From Coturnix japonica (lineage: Eukaryota; Chordata; Aves; Galliformes; Phasianidae): DNA of 64,000 nt. The position numbers and the translations under genes were made by a program. Shown piece after piece: positions 36,241 through 63,910 of the stretch (positions are counted from its first letter, which is position 1; the number at the start of each line of letters is the position of its first letter). The stretch lies in the NCBI RefSeq assembly GCF_001577835.2, contig NC_029543.1, positions 496,001-560,000 of the forward strand, written 5' to 3'. Below the pieces are notes generated by a model. That model ran no database searches, was not told the DNA's origin, and saw only the letters and a list, made by a program, of their open reading frames with translations.

Positions 36241-37983
36241 CGACCCCCCCCCCCCTTCAGCTGCAATGGGGGGTCCTGGGGGGTGGGGGTGGTGGGGGGT
36301 CCCGGCCCTGAGCGTGGCGGGGGGCAGCGAGGCACTGCGTGGCATTTTTGGTATCGCTGTCATTGGCCGCCGCCCGCCCGGCTCAAAGCCTTGTGTCCCC
36401 ACAGTTCCACCCCCCCAGAGTTTTTCTACCCCCCCATTATATCAAAAAGGGGAAAGAAAAACAAAGAAACAAAACAGCACAACGACCCCAAAGGCTCCAT
36501 GTGGACTAAGGGCCCATCAACAGCCCCACCATGACCATGGGACCCCCCCAATCCCAGGACCCACGGGGGGGGGGTTTGTCTTTTCTTTCTTTACTGTTTT
36601 GTGGGGTTCCCCCCCCCCCCTTTGGTTCCTTTTATCCCTTTGGGGTCTTTCTTTGTTTTTCCTTCCCCCCACCCAAACTGCGGAGCCCTCCCGGGGCTGC
36701 AGCACATGACAGCCATGATGGGGGGGTGGAGGGGGGGGGGCAGCCCATGATGTGTGTCTGTCACCCCCCCCCCACACACAAAGTGCCCCCCCACACCCCA
36801 TAGAGCTGATTGAGGCCCCCCCCCAACAAATCACTGCGCTCCACTCCACCAAACCACTGCCGGTGACTCCGGGGAGGGGGGGGGGCGGTTTGGAGCAATG
36901 CCCCCCCCTGACAGGGCACCCCCTGACCCCCCCCAAAGGCGGACCCCCATTTGGGAGGGGGGTTTTTGCATATTCCCTTTCTGGGTGGGGGGAGCGGAGC
37001 AGTGCAAACGGTGCCCCCTCAACCCCCCCCATTCCGGAAGCCCCAGCCCCGTGACCCATCTAACACCCAAAAGGTTGGGGTGATATTGAAGGGGGGGGGG
37101 GGGCGGCTCCTCCTTGTCCCCCCCCCCGCCAATTATACACACAATATATACATCAGCCCCCCCCCGCCCCGCCGCCTTGTGGTTGCTTCAAAGCGCAAAA
37201 TTATTAATAATAATAATTTACAAAATTAGAAAAGAAATAAAACCGCCCCCCCCCCCCAATTACAAATCAGGAAGGGAAAATAAGAGGCCAGCAAACAGGG
37301 CCGCCCCCCCCCCCCCACCAGTCCCTCCCCTTACAAAAAAGCGGGGGGGTTTGCATATTCCATGTGTTCGGACAGGACGCGCTCAGGCTGGAAGACAGTT
37401 TCTACAGAGGAGGAGGAGAGAGGAGGTAGCAGCATCGTGGGGGGGGGCTCAATATGGGGGTAGGGGGTCTATGGGGGGTTGGGGCGTCTGTTGGGGGGGG
37501 GGCACAGCGCGTTAAAATAGGAGCAACGGGCGGCGCAGCGCACGGCATGCACGGAGCAACGCTGGGAGCCGCGGACACCCCCGCCCCAAACCCACCGCCC
37601 CCTATAACAAACCCCCCCATAAGCAACCCCCCCCCCCCAATTAACACTACCCCCCACATCCATGCAGCTCTCACGGCGCAGCAAGCGAGGACATCACGTG
37701 GTACAAAAACCTGGTGCAAATCGGCGACCTCGAAAAACCCCCCAGTACATACGTTTAAACAACAAACAAACACAAAAAACCTGTAAAAAACCCAAAAATA
37801 AACCAAAAAATAAACCCGGCTTTTGTCGTTTTTCCTTTTTTCGGCGCTTTTCTTTTTTTTTCTGTTTTTTTTTTCAGTGTCTTTTTTTTCGTACTTTTTT
37901 TTGTTTTTTTCCCCATCTTTTTACCCCCCCCCCCCTCATTCATATCCAATATTCCCATATCCCAATATCCCATCCGTTCACTG

Positions 37984-38132
37984 NNNNNNNNNNNNNNNNN
38001 NNNNNNNNNNNNNNNNNNNNNNNNNNNNNNNNNNNNNNNNNNNNNNNNNNNNNNNNNNNNNNNNNNNNNNNNNNNNNNNNNNNNNNNNNNNNNNNNNNNN
38101 NNNNNNNNNNNNNNNNNNNNNNNNNNNNNNNN
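37984..38132. other. Assembly gap (149 N)
   Basis: This run of 149 N lies inside the NFIC 3' UTR, flanked by T and G homopolymers that are hard to sequence. Confidence 0.98.
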
Positions 38133-38867
38133 AACTGGGGGGAACAGTGAGGGGATGGGGGGGGCCAGGAGGGGGGGGGGGGTGCCGTCATTTTATGTCT
38201 TTTGACTTTTTTTTTTGCCTTTTTAAGACGTTTTTAAAGGCAGCTTTTCCTTGCGAGGGCGGGTTTCTGGTTGAATGATTTTTGGGGGGGGGGGGGTTTT
38301 GTTGCCCCCCCATCCTTCACCCCCCCCAGGAGCGAAGGCAAGCGAGGTGGAGCGGGGGGGGGGGGGGGCACGCGTGGGGTGGGAGCCGGGGAGGGTGGGG
38401 GGGCACAAACCCGAGGCCCGAAGGGGCCCCCGCCTGCGCTGCCCCCAATACCCCAAACCCAAACCAGGGCGGCGGGGGGGGGGACCGGCCGGGAGGGGGG
38501 CATTATTGGGGGGGGGCGGGGCAATAATTGTCTTTTCACATCCCCCCTTGTTAAACCCCTCCCTGATTTTTCATAGGGCCGCCCGCTGTCACAGCGCCGC
38601 CATCCGCCCCTTTGCTCCTACAGCAACAGCCCGACCCCAAAGCGCCCCCCCCACCCGCAGCCCGGCCCGGTCCCTTTTGGGGTTTCCTTTGTCCCGGTTT
38701 CTGTTTCTTTCCTCTTTTCTCGGTGGGTTTTTTGGTTTCCTGCCCCTTTTTTTTTGCCTTTTTGGGGTTTTATTTGGGGGCTTGTGGAGGTTTTAATGGG
38801 GTTTCTTGACCTGGGGTTCATCACTTCGCCAGCGTCCAACATGGCGGCGGAATGGGGCGGCTGTGGG

Positions 38868-39600
38868 GTCCATGGGGTCAATGGGAACTTTGGGGTCCAT
38901 GGGGTCAATGGGAGCTGTAGGGTCCGTGGGGTCGCTGAGGCCTCTGAAGTCCATGGGAGCTGTGGGATCCATGGAGTCCATGGGGTCCAAGGGGTCCATA
39001 GGAGCTGTGGGGTCCATGAGGACCATGGGCACTGTGGGGTCTTTGGGGTCCATGGGGTCAGTGGGATCTGTGAGGTCCATGGGAGCTGTGGGATCCGTGG
39101 AGTCCATGGGGTCTTCGGGGTCCATGGTGTCTGTGGGGTCCTTGGGGTTCATGAGATCTGTGGGGTCCATGGAGTCCGTGGGGTCTATGGAGTCTGTGAG
39201 GTCTTTGGAGTCCATGGGGTCCATTGGGTACGTGGGAACTGTGGGGCCCATGGAGTCCAAGGGGTCTGGGGGTCCATGGGGTCTTTGTTGTCCATGAGGT
39301 CCATGGGATCTGTGGGGTCTTTGGGGTCCATGGAGGCTGTGGATTCTCCTAGATCTATGGGTCTGTGGGATCAATGAGGGTCTCTGAAGGCTATGCAGTC
39401 TATGGGGTCCATGGGGTCTAGGAGTCTGTGGGGTCCATAGGGTCTCTGGGATTAATGGGGGTCTCTTGAGTCCACGGGATCCACGGAGTCCATGGGGTCC
39501 GCGGGGTCTGCAGGGTCCATAGGATCTCTGGAGTCCACGGGGTCCATAGTGTCTGTGGGGTCCATGTGGGGTCTGTGGGGTCTCTGGATTGCACGGCTCC
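38868..39600. repeat. 9-bp periodic GGGGTCCAT minisatellite
   Basis: About 730 bp of variants of GGGGTCCAT, many at multiples of 9 bp, lie in the NFIC 3' UTR. Because the unit is divisible by three, both strands stay open and encode Asp-Pro-Met/Thr-Asp-Pro (minus) or Gly-Ser-Met/Gly-Val-His (plus) repeats. There is no sign that these are genes. Confidence 0.92.
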
Positions 39601-39829
39601 TGCGGGTTGGAGCCCCTTGGTGACAATGACATCCAGGCCGGCGATGGCTGGGGGACACAGTGCTGACCCTTGGGGGCCTTCAGCTCTTCTCCTCCTCCTC
39701 GTCCATGGGAGCCGTGCATCGGGTCCCTCTGCTCTAAGGCACTGCCCATGGGGGGGGCACGGCCCCCCTGACCCCCATGTGGGCACAGCGATCCCCCGTG
39801 GGGCAGGGACGGCGCCGTGCTCCGGTGCA

Positions 39830-40480
39830 ACGCTCTGGGGTCAGTTTGCATTCAATGCTCTGATGTCAGCGTGCAATGCTCTGCTGCTGGAGTGCAGCGC
39901 TCCAGGGTCAGCGTGCAACGCACCGCTGCCAGTTTGCAACGCTCTGGTGTCAGTTTGCAACGCTCCGGCGCTGGAGCGCAATGCTCTCAGGTCAATACGT
40001 GATGCTTTGGTGCCAGCAAGCGATGCCTGCGTGTTGGTTTGCAATGCTCCGGTACCAGCGATGCTCTGGTGCTGGTGTGCAATGCTCTGGTGCTCAGCTG
40101 TGCAATGCCATTTGCTTGCTGGCAGCGTGCAGCGCTCTGGTGCAGGCGTGCATTGCTCCAGTGCTGGAAAACCGATGCTCCAATCTGGTGTGCAACGCTC
40201 AGTGCTGGCGTGCAATGATGTGCAATGCTCCAAAGTTGGTGTGCGAATGCACCAGCACTGGTGTGCAATGCATTGCTGCTCTGCCATGCTCGGTGCAGCT
40301 TTGCAGTGCTCAGTGCAGCTGTGCAATGCTTGGTGCAGCAGTGCAGTGCATGGTGCTGCTCTGCAGTGCATGGTGCAGCAGTGCAATGCATGGTGCAGCT
40401 CTGCAATGCATGGTGCTGCTCTGCAATGCATGGTGCAGCAGTGCAGTGCAGGGTGCGGGTGCAGCAGTGCCCATTGCAGG
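39830..40480. repeat. Degenerate GTGCAATGCTCTGGTG minisatellite
   Basis: About 650 bp are built on TGCAATGCTC, becoming a tighter GTGCAATGCATGGTGCAGC pattern at 40280-40460. It lies inside the NFIC 3' UTR. Cysteine-rich open frames across it are repeat artefacts. Confidence 0.9.
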
Positions 40481-41841
40481 GGCTTTGTCATCTCCCAGCC
40501 CCCCCACGGGGGTTTGAGGCACTTGAAGCAATGGGGGTTTGTGGGGGGGGGCTTTGCAGTGCCTTCTCTGTCCTCCACCGTTGTTTGCAATTACAAAACA
40601 AAACAAGGAACAGCCCCACATCCCAAAGCTGCAGCACAAGCAGCGCCGTGCTCTGCTCCGTGCTCTGTGCTCTGCCTGCTCTGCTCTTCCTCCTCCTCTT
40701 CCTCCTCTTTTGGGGTTATATATATATATATTTTTTTCCTTTTTCTTTATTTTTTTGTGGATTTTTTTGTTATTTTTTTGTTATTTTTTTTCTCAGCTTT
40801 CCCTCTTTTTTTTGTTTTTTTTGTTTTTTTGTTTCAAAGTGCATTTCCTACAAAATGTGCAACACAATCCGCCCCCCCCAACCCCCCCCATCCCCCCGTC
40901 CCCCCAGCCCCCATCTCCCATCGCGGTGCCGTCCAGTAGAATGCATAGCTCGGGCTCGGGCACGTGGGACTACCGCGGAGCACAGCGGAACCGCGTCACC
41001 CCCCGTGAGGGGGGAGGGGGCACACCAGAGGGTCCCCCCCCCCTTTATATCCCTCTGTGCAGCGTGCTGTTCCACTGCGCGCCCCCCCCCCCCAGACCCC
41101 CATCCGCACCGCGGTGCCGCGCATTCCCCACGGCGCAAAGGAGAGAACCGCACGACGACGAGCGCAGCCGAGCTCTCCCCCCCCCCAACCCCATAGCGCC
41201 GCCCTTACGCACCGGGGGGTGCGGGGATGGGACGGGGGGGGGTAAGGGGGGTTTGGGGGGTTGTTCGCTTCTACTAACGTCGGATGACGCGAGGGGCAGC
41301 ACCGCGTCCAGCACCGGCACGAGCAGCGTCGGGTCTCATCCCATCGCGTTGGATGGGATGGGGGGGGGGGATGGGGGGGCCGTGAAGGTCCTCACAGGGT
41401 TGGGGTTGGTTTTTTTTTTGTCCTTTTTTCACTTTTTTTATGGGTTTTTTTTCCCCGTTTTTTGTTGTTTTTTTCTTTTTCTCGTCCTTTTTTTTTTTTT
41501 TGGGGGGGGGCTTTTTTTTTTTTTTGGGTGGAAAAAAGGGAGTATTCAATAAAACCCCACTGGGTTCAATTTTTTATCCTTTCCAAAAAAAAAGAACCAA
41601 CAACAACAAAAAAAAACCAACCCAAAAAAGTCCGACCTTCCAACCTTCCAACCTTCCTCTCTCTCCTCTCTTCTCTTTTCCTTTCTCTCCTCGCTCGGTC
41701 CGGGATGGGATGGGGGTTATTTTTTGCTGTGTTCACGTGGCGATTAATGCACGTTGTCCTCCGGGGGCGCTGCGCCGGGGGGGGGGGGTCCTCAGGGTGC
41801 CTAAAGCAGAGGAGAAGGGAGCGAAGGGTGGCACGGCCGCG

Positions 41842-57316
<15,475 letters not shown>

Positions 57317-58374
57317 CTACTCGTAGGGCCCACAGCCGGGTCAGACCCACTGTCTCCAAACTCCCCCGTAGAACCCCAATGGGACAGACCTGGTGTCTCA
57401 AACCCAACCCCAGCCACTTGTGGGGCCCCACTTGGAACAAACTTAATGCCCCCAAACTCCTCCATGGCCACATGTGGGGCCACACTGTGCTGCATCCAGC
57501 CAGCACCCAGATGGCGGGGATATGACAAGGACCCCGGCACCACAGCGATGCCAAGGGGGGGCACAGACATCACCCCCCGACCCCATTAATCCTTCCAGGG
57601 TGCGGTGGAGCCACAGGGGCCGCCCCACATCTCACACAGCTGCTGAGTGTCTCCCATGAGCGGGGCTGCCATGCGGTGTGGGCACGGGGCAGCACGGCGG
57701 GGCTCCCCCCGGCGCGAGGGAACTCCCCCCAGTTTGCCCCAGTTCTGGGCAGCCCGGCTGCTGGCGCGCGGCCCGGTGAGCAATGCGTGCTCTGACTGCC
57801 TTTTTCCATTTGGCTGCTGGACGAGTCCGTCCCCGAAAGAAAACAAGGAAAGTGCCTCCATCCCATCCAGCCCCTTCCAGCCCATTCTCCCAGCTCGGAA
57901 AAATCCGTGCTTGGGTTTGCATTGGGAACTGCCCCCGCACCCCAAATCCCAGCTGGGAGGTGGCAAAACGCGGCCACCAAACCCTCCACAATCCTCCTCC
58001 TCCTCCCCTGGTTTTCTTCCTTCCCTCCGACTGCAGCGAGGAACAGGCTCAGCACAGCGCAGGGTCTTGGTGCAGCCGGGAGGAGCTGCGCCTCGGCCAC
58101 CGCAGCCCTGTCCCCGAGCGACCCCGCTGCTCCCTGCTCCAGCACAGGGCCCTCAGCCCCACAGCAGCCCCACAGCAGCCCCACATCACTGCCCCAGCAC
58201 AGCCCTTGCTGTCCTCTGACCCAGCACAGCCCACCAGCGCAGCCCCACCGACCCTAAAAATCCCCCCATGCACAAACTGCATTATGTGCCAGCACAGCTC
58301 CACCCTGGAGGTTGATGGCTCCTACTCCGGATTCATTTATTCCCCCTTCTGACCCCAGCAGCATCACAACAGCT

Positions 58375-58625
58375 CTGGCCCTTCATACCCCACAAGGGAT
58401 CCATCCTGCACGTAGGATCCAGTTTGCCCATGGGATCGCAAACTGCCCATAGGATCCCATCCTGACCATGGGACTCCTCCTGCTCACAGGATCCATCCTG
58501 TCCATAGGATCCATCGTGACCACGGGATTCCCATCCTGCTTACAGGATTCATCCTGCCCACAGCATCTCATCCACCCACAGAATCCCATCCTGCCCATAG
58601 GACTCATCCTGCCCATGGACTCTCC
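58375..58625. repeat. CCCATAGGATCCATCCTG repeat
   Basis: About ten degenerate 25 to 28 bp units containing CATAGGATCCATCCTG lie in NFIC intron 1. Confidence 0.88.
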
Positions 58626-58694
58626 CCTGCATGGTGCTCCCGGGATGTCCGCAGCCCCGCGTGGCCGCAGGGTCTGGTTCCCTCCCCGGCAGCA

Positions 58695-58830
58695 GCCGCT
58701 AATTCACTGCAGCTGGGCAAGGGCTGGGCATGTGTCTTAAATCAGGGAAGAAGGTCAAAGAAAAGTAAGACAGGAGCCGAAAAAAGAAGCAGCAAGTTCC
58801 AAAAACAATACTTGGCCGGGGCGGTGGGCG
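58695..58830. promoter_or_regulatory. Candidate conserved element in NFIC intron 1
   Basis: This A-rich unique island contains CTAATTCACTGCAG and an AAGGTCAAAG nuclear-receptor-type site (58751-58760). It contrasts with the GC-rich surroundings. Confidence 0.35.
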
Positions 58831-59879
58831 GCTGATCTTCCTTGGTGGCCGGTTATCCAGGCAAGCCCTACAAATTGCTGCCATGCCCCAGCGCTGCCAA
58901 CACCCCGGGCAGGGGCAGCAGGAGGGCACTGGTGTTGTCCCACTGCAGGGACAGCGGGGAGGGAGCGCTGTGAACGGGGACAGGGGACACGGTGCCCTCC
59001 AGATGGCCCCACCGCGGGGTGACGATGGCCAGCGGGGCCCCCCTCACCCCATAGGCACCACAGTGGGATTAGGGCGAGCCGAGAGCCGGACCCAAAGCCG
59101 ATCAACCCCGCGCCAACTTTCCCTCCCGCCCAGCTTATCCCGCTCGGGGATGCTGCACCGAGCTAAGCTGCTTTAGCGGGGCCAGGCGGGGGCACAGGGA
59201 CAGCCGGGGGGACGCTGCGCCTGGGGACAGCCAGGGCTCAGTGCCATCACAGCGGGAGCTGCGTCCCGGTGGCACCCAGCACAGTGTGGGCTCAGTGTGG
59301 TTGTGGTTCCCAGTTCCCCCCTGTTTGAGGTTGGGGACCCCCATGGTCACCGTTCCACCCTAACGCCGCCCGCTCGCGGAGCCGGCACGGGGCTGGTTAA
59401 CTTTTTCCCCTGTTGTTTTTCATTTGCCGGGCTGGGAAGCAGAGACATGCTGCAATACCACAGACAAGGCTGTTCTCAGGGCATTTCCGGCCGGGAATCT
59501 GGCAGCAGAGCCTGTTCTTGGGGCCCTTCCAGCCCGGGCTTGTAAAGCCCCGCAACCCGGGGAGGAGCCGCCCACGTCGGGGTGCTGCTGGCACCCGGCC
59601 CCCCCCACACTGCCCTTCCAAGCAGGGGAGCGTTTGCTGGGAGGGGAAACTGAGGCATGGCAAACCTTGGCTCCATCCCAGCGCCCATCTGGGATGGATG
59701 GATGGATGCCCCGAGTGGTGCTGGGTGTGCCATGCCGGGATTAGCAGCACAGTGAGGTGCCTTCCGCCCTGCAGACGGAGGGGGATGCACTGTGCCACCC
59801 AGGGATGCATCACAAGGGGGGGGGGGCAGCACTTCCTGCACATGGGAGGGGTGGGCAATTCCACACTGTGTGCCAAGCA

Positions 59880-60070
59880 TCAGAGCACAGGGATCACAGG
59901 CACTGCAGGATGGGCACCAGAGCACAAGCACTACGGCACGAGTGGCACAGCACCGACAGGAGTTACAGCATGTGCACCACAGCACAGGCACTATGGCACC
60001 AGCGCTACAGCATGGGCACCACAGCATGGGCACCTGGCACAGATTCCATGGCACAATGGTGTCACAGCAC
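59880..60070. repeat. AGCACAGGCACTATGGCACC repeat
   Basis: About ten degenerate units of roughly 18 to 20 bp containing CACAGCA and GCACTATGGCACC lie in NFIC intron 1. Confidence 0.85.
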
Positions 60071-60227
60071 GGCCATGTGAGGATCCCTCACACAAGCACC
60101 TCGTTCAAACAGGTCGAGCTCTGTCAGCTCTGCATTTTCCAGTGAAAAAAATGAAATAAAAAGGCACCCAAACCCCACATTTCCTCAGGAAATTCCTCAG
60201 CAGTTTTCACTGGGGGGAGAGGAGGAG

Positions 60228-60440
60228 GATGGGATGGGATGGGATGGGATGAGATGGGATGGGATGGGATGGGATGAGATGGGATGGGATGGGATGGGAT
60301 GGGATGGGATGGATGGGGATGGATGGATGGATGGATGGATGGGATGGTGGATGAGATGGGATGGATGGATGGATGGGATGGGATGGGATGGGATGGGATG
60401 GGATGGGATGGCATGGGATGGGATGGATGGGATGGCACTG
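60228..60440 (+). repeat. (GGGAT)n / (GGAT)n satellite tract
   Basis: About 210 bp consist mostly of GGGAT pentamers with a GGAT tetramer middle part. Successive GGG runs separated by AT fit the G-quadruplex pattern on the plus strand. Confidence 0.95.
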
Positions 60441-60829
60441 ACGGTGACGGCGGGTCGTGCTCCCCACCACCATCACCGATCCCGGCGCGGTGTGGGACGC
60501 GCTGGCAGCACCTGGTCCCCATGCAGACCACACAGGGTTGGTGTTATTAAAGGATGCTCATCCTCTCCGCCAGCCAACCACACACCTCAAAATCGCTGCC
60601 GGCTCCGTGGCTGCCAGCTCCCCATCCCCGCGGCCGGACGAGCCCAGGCAGGGGCTGGCATGCAGTGCTCTGCACCGTGCCCTGCAGGAACCCAATGGGG
60701 ACGCTCCACGCTCCCCTATACCCCCATATCCCAACCCTGGCTGCCATGCAAACCCATACAGCAGAGGGGGAGACGCTCCCTGTGCTCACCCCACTGTTGG
60801 GTTCCCCATGAACGCATTGAGGCCTCCGG

Positions 60830-61105
60830 TAGCCGCTCATTAACTGTTCACAGCAACGGCGCTCGGCAATAAGTTAACCTGGTAATGAGACCTGTTGCCG
60901 AGACAGATGCAAATGATTTGAAAGTGCTCATTAGAGTGTATTGAAGGAAGGCACTTAGTCCCTGAAATGCACCCAACCTTTCTCGGGGCCGTCCCTGCAA
61001 CATATTAGAGCCCATTTTACAATAATTGCTCCAGAGGAGGAAATCTATTTGGATTCATCATCAAGTATTTATTAATGAGAGCTTATTCATAATTTTTGCT
61101 GCTCT
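60830..61105. promoter_or_regulatory. Strong candidate conserved non-coding element in NFIC intron 1
   Basis: About 275 bp of AT-rich, repeat-free sequence in a very GC-rich region. It holds GTTAAC (60873-60878), an octamer-like ATGCAAATGA near 60907, CTCATTAG, ACAATAATTGC and TATTTATTAATGAGAGC. Inverted copies of CTCGGCAA lie at 60862-60869 and 60895-60902. It is the longest such island in the window. Confidence 0.5.
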
Positions 61106-63779
61106 CCGGAACGGTGCGGCCGAGCTTCCCGGCCGGCTCTGCAGCTCCCAGCACAGGTGAGCGGCCGGGAGGGAAACTGAGGCACAGCGGGTGCTGGGTG
61201 CTGCACAAAGCAATGCCCAAAACACCTCCAGAACCGAACTGGAGGAGAGTCAGAGGCTGCACACATTCTGAGATGGCCCAGACAGGGGGGGGTTCCCATG
61301 GGGTGCACCCCAAAATCAGCCCCAGAGGGGATGCAGGATGGGCGTGTGGTGCAAGCAGGGACATGGGGCAGTGGTGGACACGAGCAGTGCCACCCCGAGC
61401 CTGAGGACAAAGTGAACCCCTCAGTGCCACCCCAAGCAGGGGCTGGGACACGGAGCTCAGTGGGGACGGAACGCATCGTGCCACCGCAGCCGGAGGTGCC
61501 CGGGGGCAGAACACGCTGTGACAGCCGCTCTGTCCCCATCTCTCCCTGCTTTGGGGTGGGGACGACCCGGCCCCGTGCTTGCAAAATGCTCCCAGCCCAC
61601 GCTGGGGCCACGGGAGGACGTGGGGCCACCTCCCAGCAGTGCCCTGTGCCCGTGCAGAGCCCACTGACCCCATCCCTACAGCTGGTGAGACCCTGAAGGC
61701 ACAGAGCAAAGGTGGGAGTGTGTCCATTGTGGGGCCAAGATGCAGCCCCCCATCCCAAGGGCAGGACGGGTCAGGCTGGATGGACACACGGACAATGAAA
61801 GGCTCAATAAATCAACCCGAAACTCAGCAGCATCACGCAGACACCAGCGCAGAACCAAACAGGGACATTGAGGATGGGATACCACCATCCCCAAAGCCCT
61901 GAACTCCAACCTGGTGCACGCTAACCCCAACACGTGCTAACCCCGTGACACCCCAGCACCCCATTCCCTAACCCCAAACGCCCCATCGCCTCCTTTGAAG
62001 CCTGCACCCCCCAGGGCTGCAGCAGCCCCCAGGGATGCCGGTGCTCGCGCCTACGTGCCGGGGCGGGCGGCGATGCCGGTGCAGGTGCTGCGGGGCCGGG
62101 AGCTTCCCTGGGTCACGGGAGGCCGCGGCAGCAGCAAACCTGCCAGTTGCTTTGGAAAACAGCAGGAAGAAAAGCAGCTCTCTTTGCAGCCCCGGGCTCA
62201 GGTGCCAGCGCTGCATGGATGTGCGCCAAGCGGAGCAGCCCCAGGTGTCCCCGTACCCCCAGGTGCCCCCAGCTGCCACCCCCGAGGGGGGGGGAGCCAA
62301 CAGCTCAGCACATCCCTGCCCCTAAGGATGGGGATGGGGAAACTGAGGCACAGCACAAGGGACTCGGGGTGGGGACACACCAAGGAAACGCGGCCCCACT
62401 CCCACACCCCACAGAGCGTCCCGTGGCCGCCAGCTCCGCAGCCACGTGGCTTCCCAGCCAACCCCCCCCCCCCTTCCCCGGAGCTGAGACGAAGGGAAAT
62501 GTTTTCTGGAACTGGAAAAATAAAAAGAAGAAAAAAAAAGAGGATTGCCAACGAGCCGACAAAGCTGCCAGCTCCTCCACCCGGCCCTGCGTCAGCTGGG
62601 GCAGCACCAGACCCCCCGCGGGCCCCCCAGGATGTGACACAGGGATGGTGGCTGCGTGCAGCCAGGCCTGCAGTGCTGAGGGAAACTGAGGCAGGAGGGA
62701 CTGAGGGCTGGCACTGGTTGTGCTGGCAGCAGTGCCCCCCCAGCATCCCCTGTGCCCCCCCGGGCAGTGTGGGGCTCTCAGCCCGGCTTTAGCCCCTGAC
62801 GCAGGAGGTTTTATTTCCCTCCCGCTGTATTTTTAGCCCTGCTTGCTCCCTCCTGGCCTTTCCGAGGGGGATTAATTCCCTCCTCTCCCACACCGATAAA
62901 GGTATGGAGGTGCCAAGGGGGACCCCAATCCCCCCCTATGGGTGTCCATATCGTGAGGGCTTTACACTCTCCAACACACAAAGCACCACACATGCAAAGG
63001 GGGCATCTCCCCCAGCCCCCTCAGCCCCAGCTCAACCCCTGCCCCTCCCTGGGGTGCCCACAGTGTGCCCCCCCCCAGCAGACCCAGCCTCGTGCTGGCA
63101 GCATATCACTGCTTAAAAATAACCCCGGCCTTTCGCGGCGCGGCCGGCGACCTCGCGGGAGGATTGGCCGCGGTGAAGAGTTCACGGCCCCCCCTCGACC
63201 CACCCCCCCCTCCCAGTGCCTGCGTCCCATCTGGCCACGCTCAGCTCCAGCTCTGTGTGTCACGCCAGGGGTTGGGGACGCAGTATTGCTCAGGGATGGG
63301 GCTGGGAGGGGCACACAGATGTGTAGAGATGGGGAAACTGAGGCAGCACACTCTGTAAGTCGTCCCCAAAGGGGCAGAATGCAGCAGCGTGTCCTCATGT
63401 CCCAGCACTCTGCTGTCACCACTAAGTGACACTGCCACACCGCAGTGCCAGCCTGCCCCGTGACGGAGCATCCACGGGCCACCAGCACTGGGCTACTTGC
63501 CCAGCCTGGCCCCCGGCCATCCCCTGCAGGAGTCCAAGGTCCCCGAGTGGGGCCAACGTCCCCGTCACCCGCTGCGCTGCTCAAGGGAAGGAAACCCACG
63601 TGGGCTGGGTGTCCCCAGGCATCACAGCCCTGCAATGGGGTGAGGCAGCGCTGCCCCAGCACGGGGCTTTGGGAACCACAGGGTGATGTCTGCACAGCAC
63701 TGCACCCCCATCCCCAGCCTTCCTTCCCACTCCACCACCGCAGGGTGAGGAACTCGCGAGCGCGTCCCGCTTTCCTCCG

Positions 63780-63910
63780 GCGGCACCTCAGGATGCGATG
63801 CAGTCATCGCTAATGCATCTGGACTCATTTATGGGGATGAGAAAATGTTTCCAGGTTTCCCACAAAGTCCCATTAAGATCCCAGTATGGCTCTCTATTTT
63901 TAGTGCCCCG
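63780..63910. promoter_or_regulatory. Candidate element with consensus MEF2 site
   Basis: Unique AT-richer sequence ends in CTATTTTTAG at 63894-63903, a perfect match to the MEF2 consensus. It also holds GCTAATGCAT and CATTTATGGGG. It lies in NFIC intron 1 near the window edge. Confidence 0.4.

Larger units (their letters stand above)
34866..41841 (-). other. NFIC 3' UTR (about 7 kb)
   Basis: From the NFIC stop at 41842 leftward to the cluster of minus-strand AATAAA signals there is no other gene. The length fits the long 3' UTR I recall for mammalian NFIC. An internal signal at 40746-40751 could give a shorter form of about 1.1 kb. The region is full of G or C homopolymers, T tracts and tandem repeats, and is broken by a 149-base gap, so its true length is uncertain. 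Confidence 0.55.

Noticed and set aside
35463-36335. 290-codon minus-strand frame of Leu-Gln-Leu type repeats
   Set aside because: Produced by the GAGCTGCAAT minisatellite in the NFIC 3' UTR.
38793-39851. 352-codon minus-strand frame with Asp-Pro-Met/Thr repeats
   Set aside because: Produced by the 9-bp repeat. No conserved ends, start context or splice sites.
40715-40735. TATATATATATA run as a possible TATA box
   Set aside because: A simple repeat inside the NFIC 3' UTR next to T homopolymers, with no downstream gene.
39566-40939. 457-codon plus-strand frame, cysteine-rich
   Set aside because: Spans the TGCAATGCTC minisatellite and a T-rich tract; the cysteine pattern mirrors the repeat unit.
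57600-58100. GC-rich block considered as the NFIC first exon
   Set aside because: No start codon followed by the short expected peptide and a phase-compatible GT donor was found.
60124-60550. His-Pro-Ser/Gly-Trp-Asp repeat frames on both strands
   Set aside because: Arise from the GGGAT satellite.
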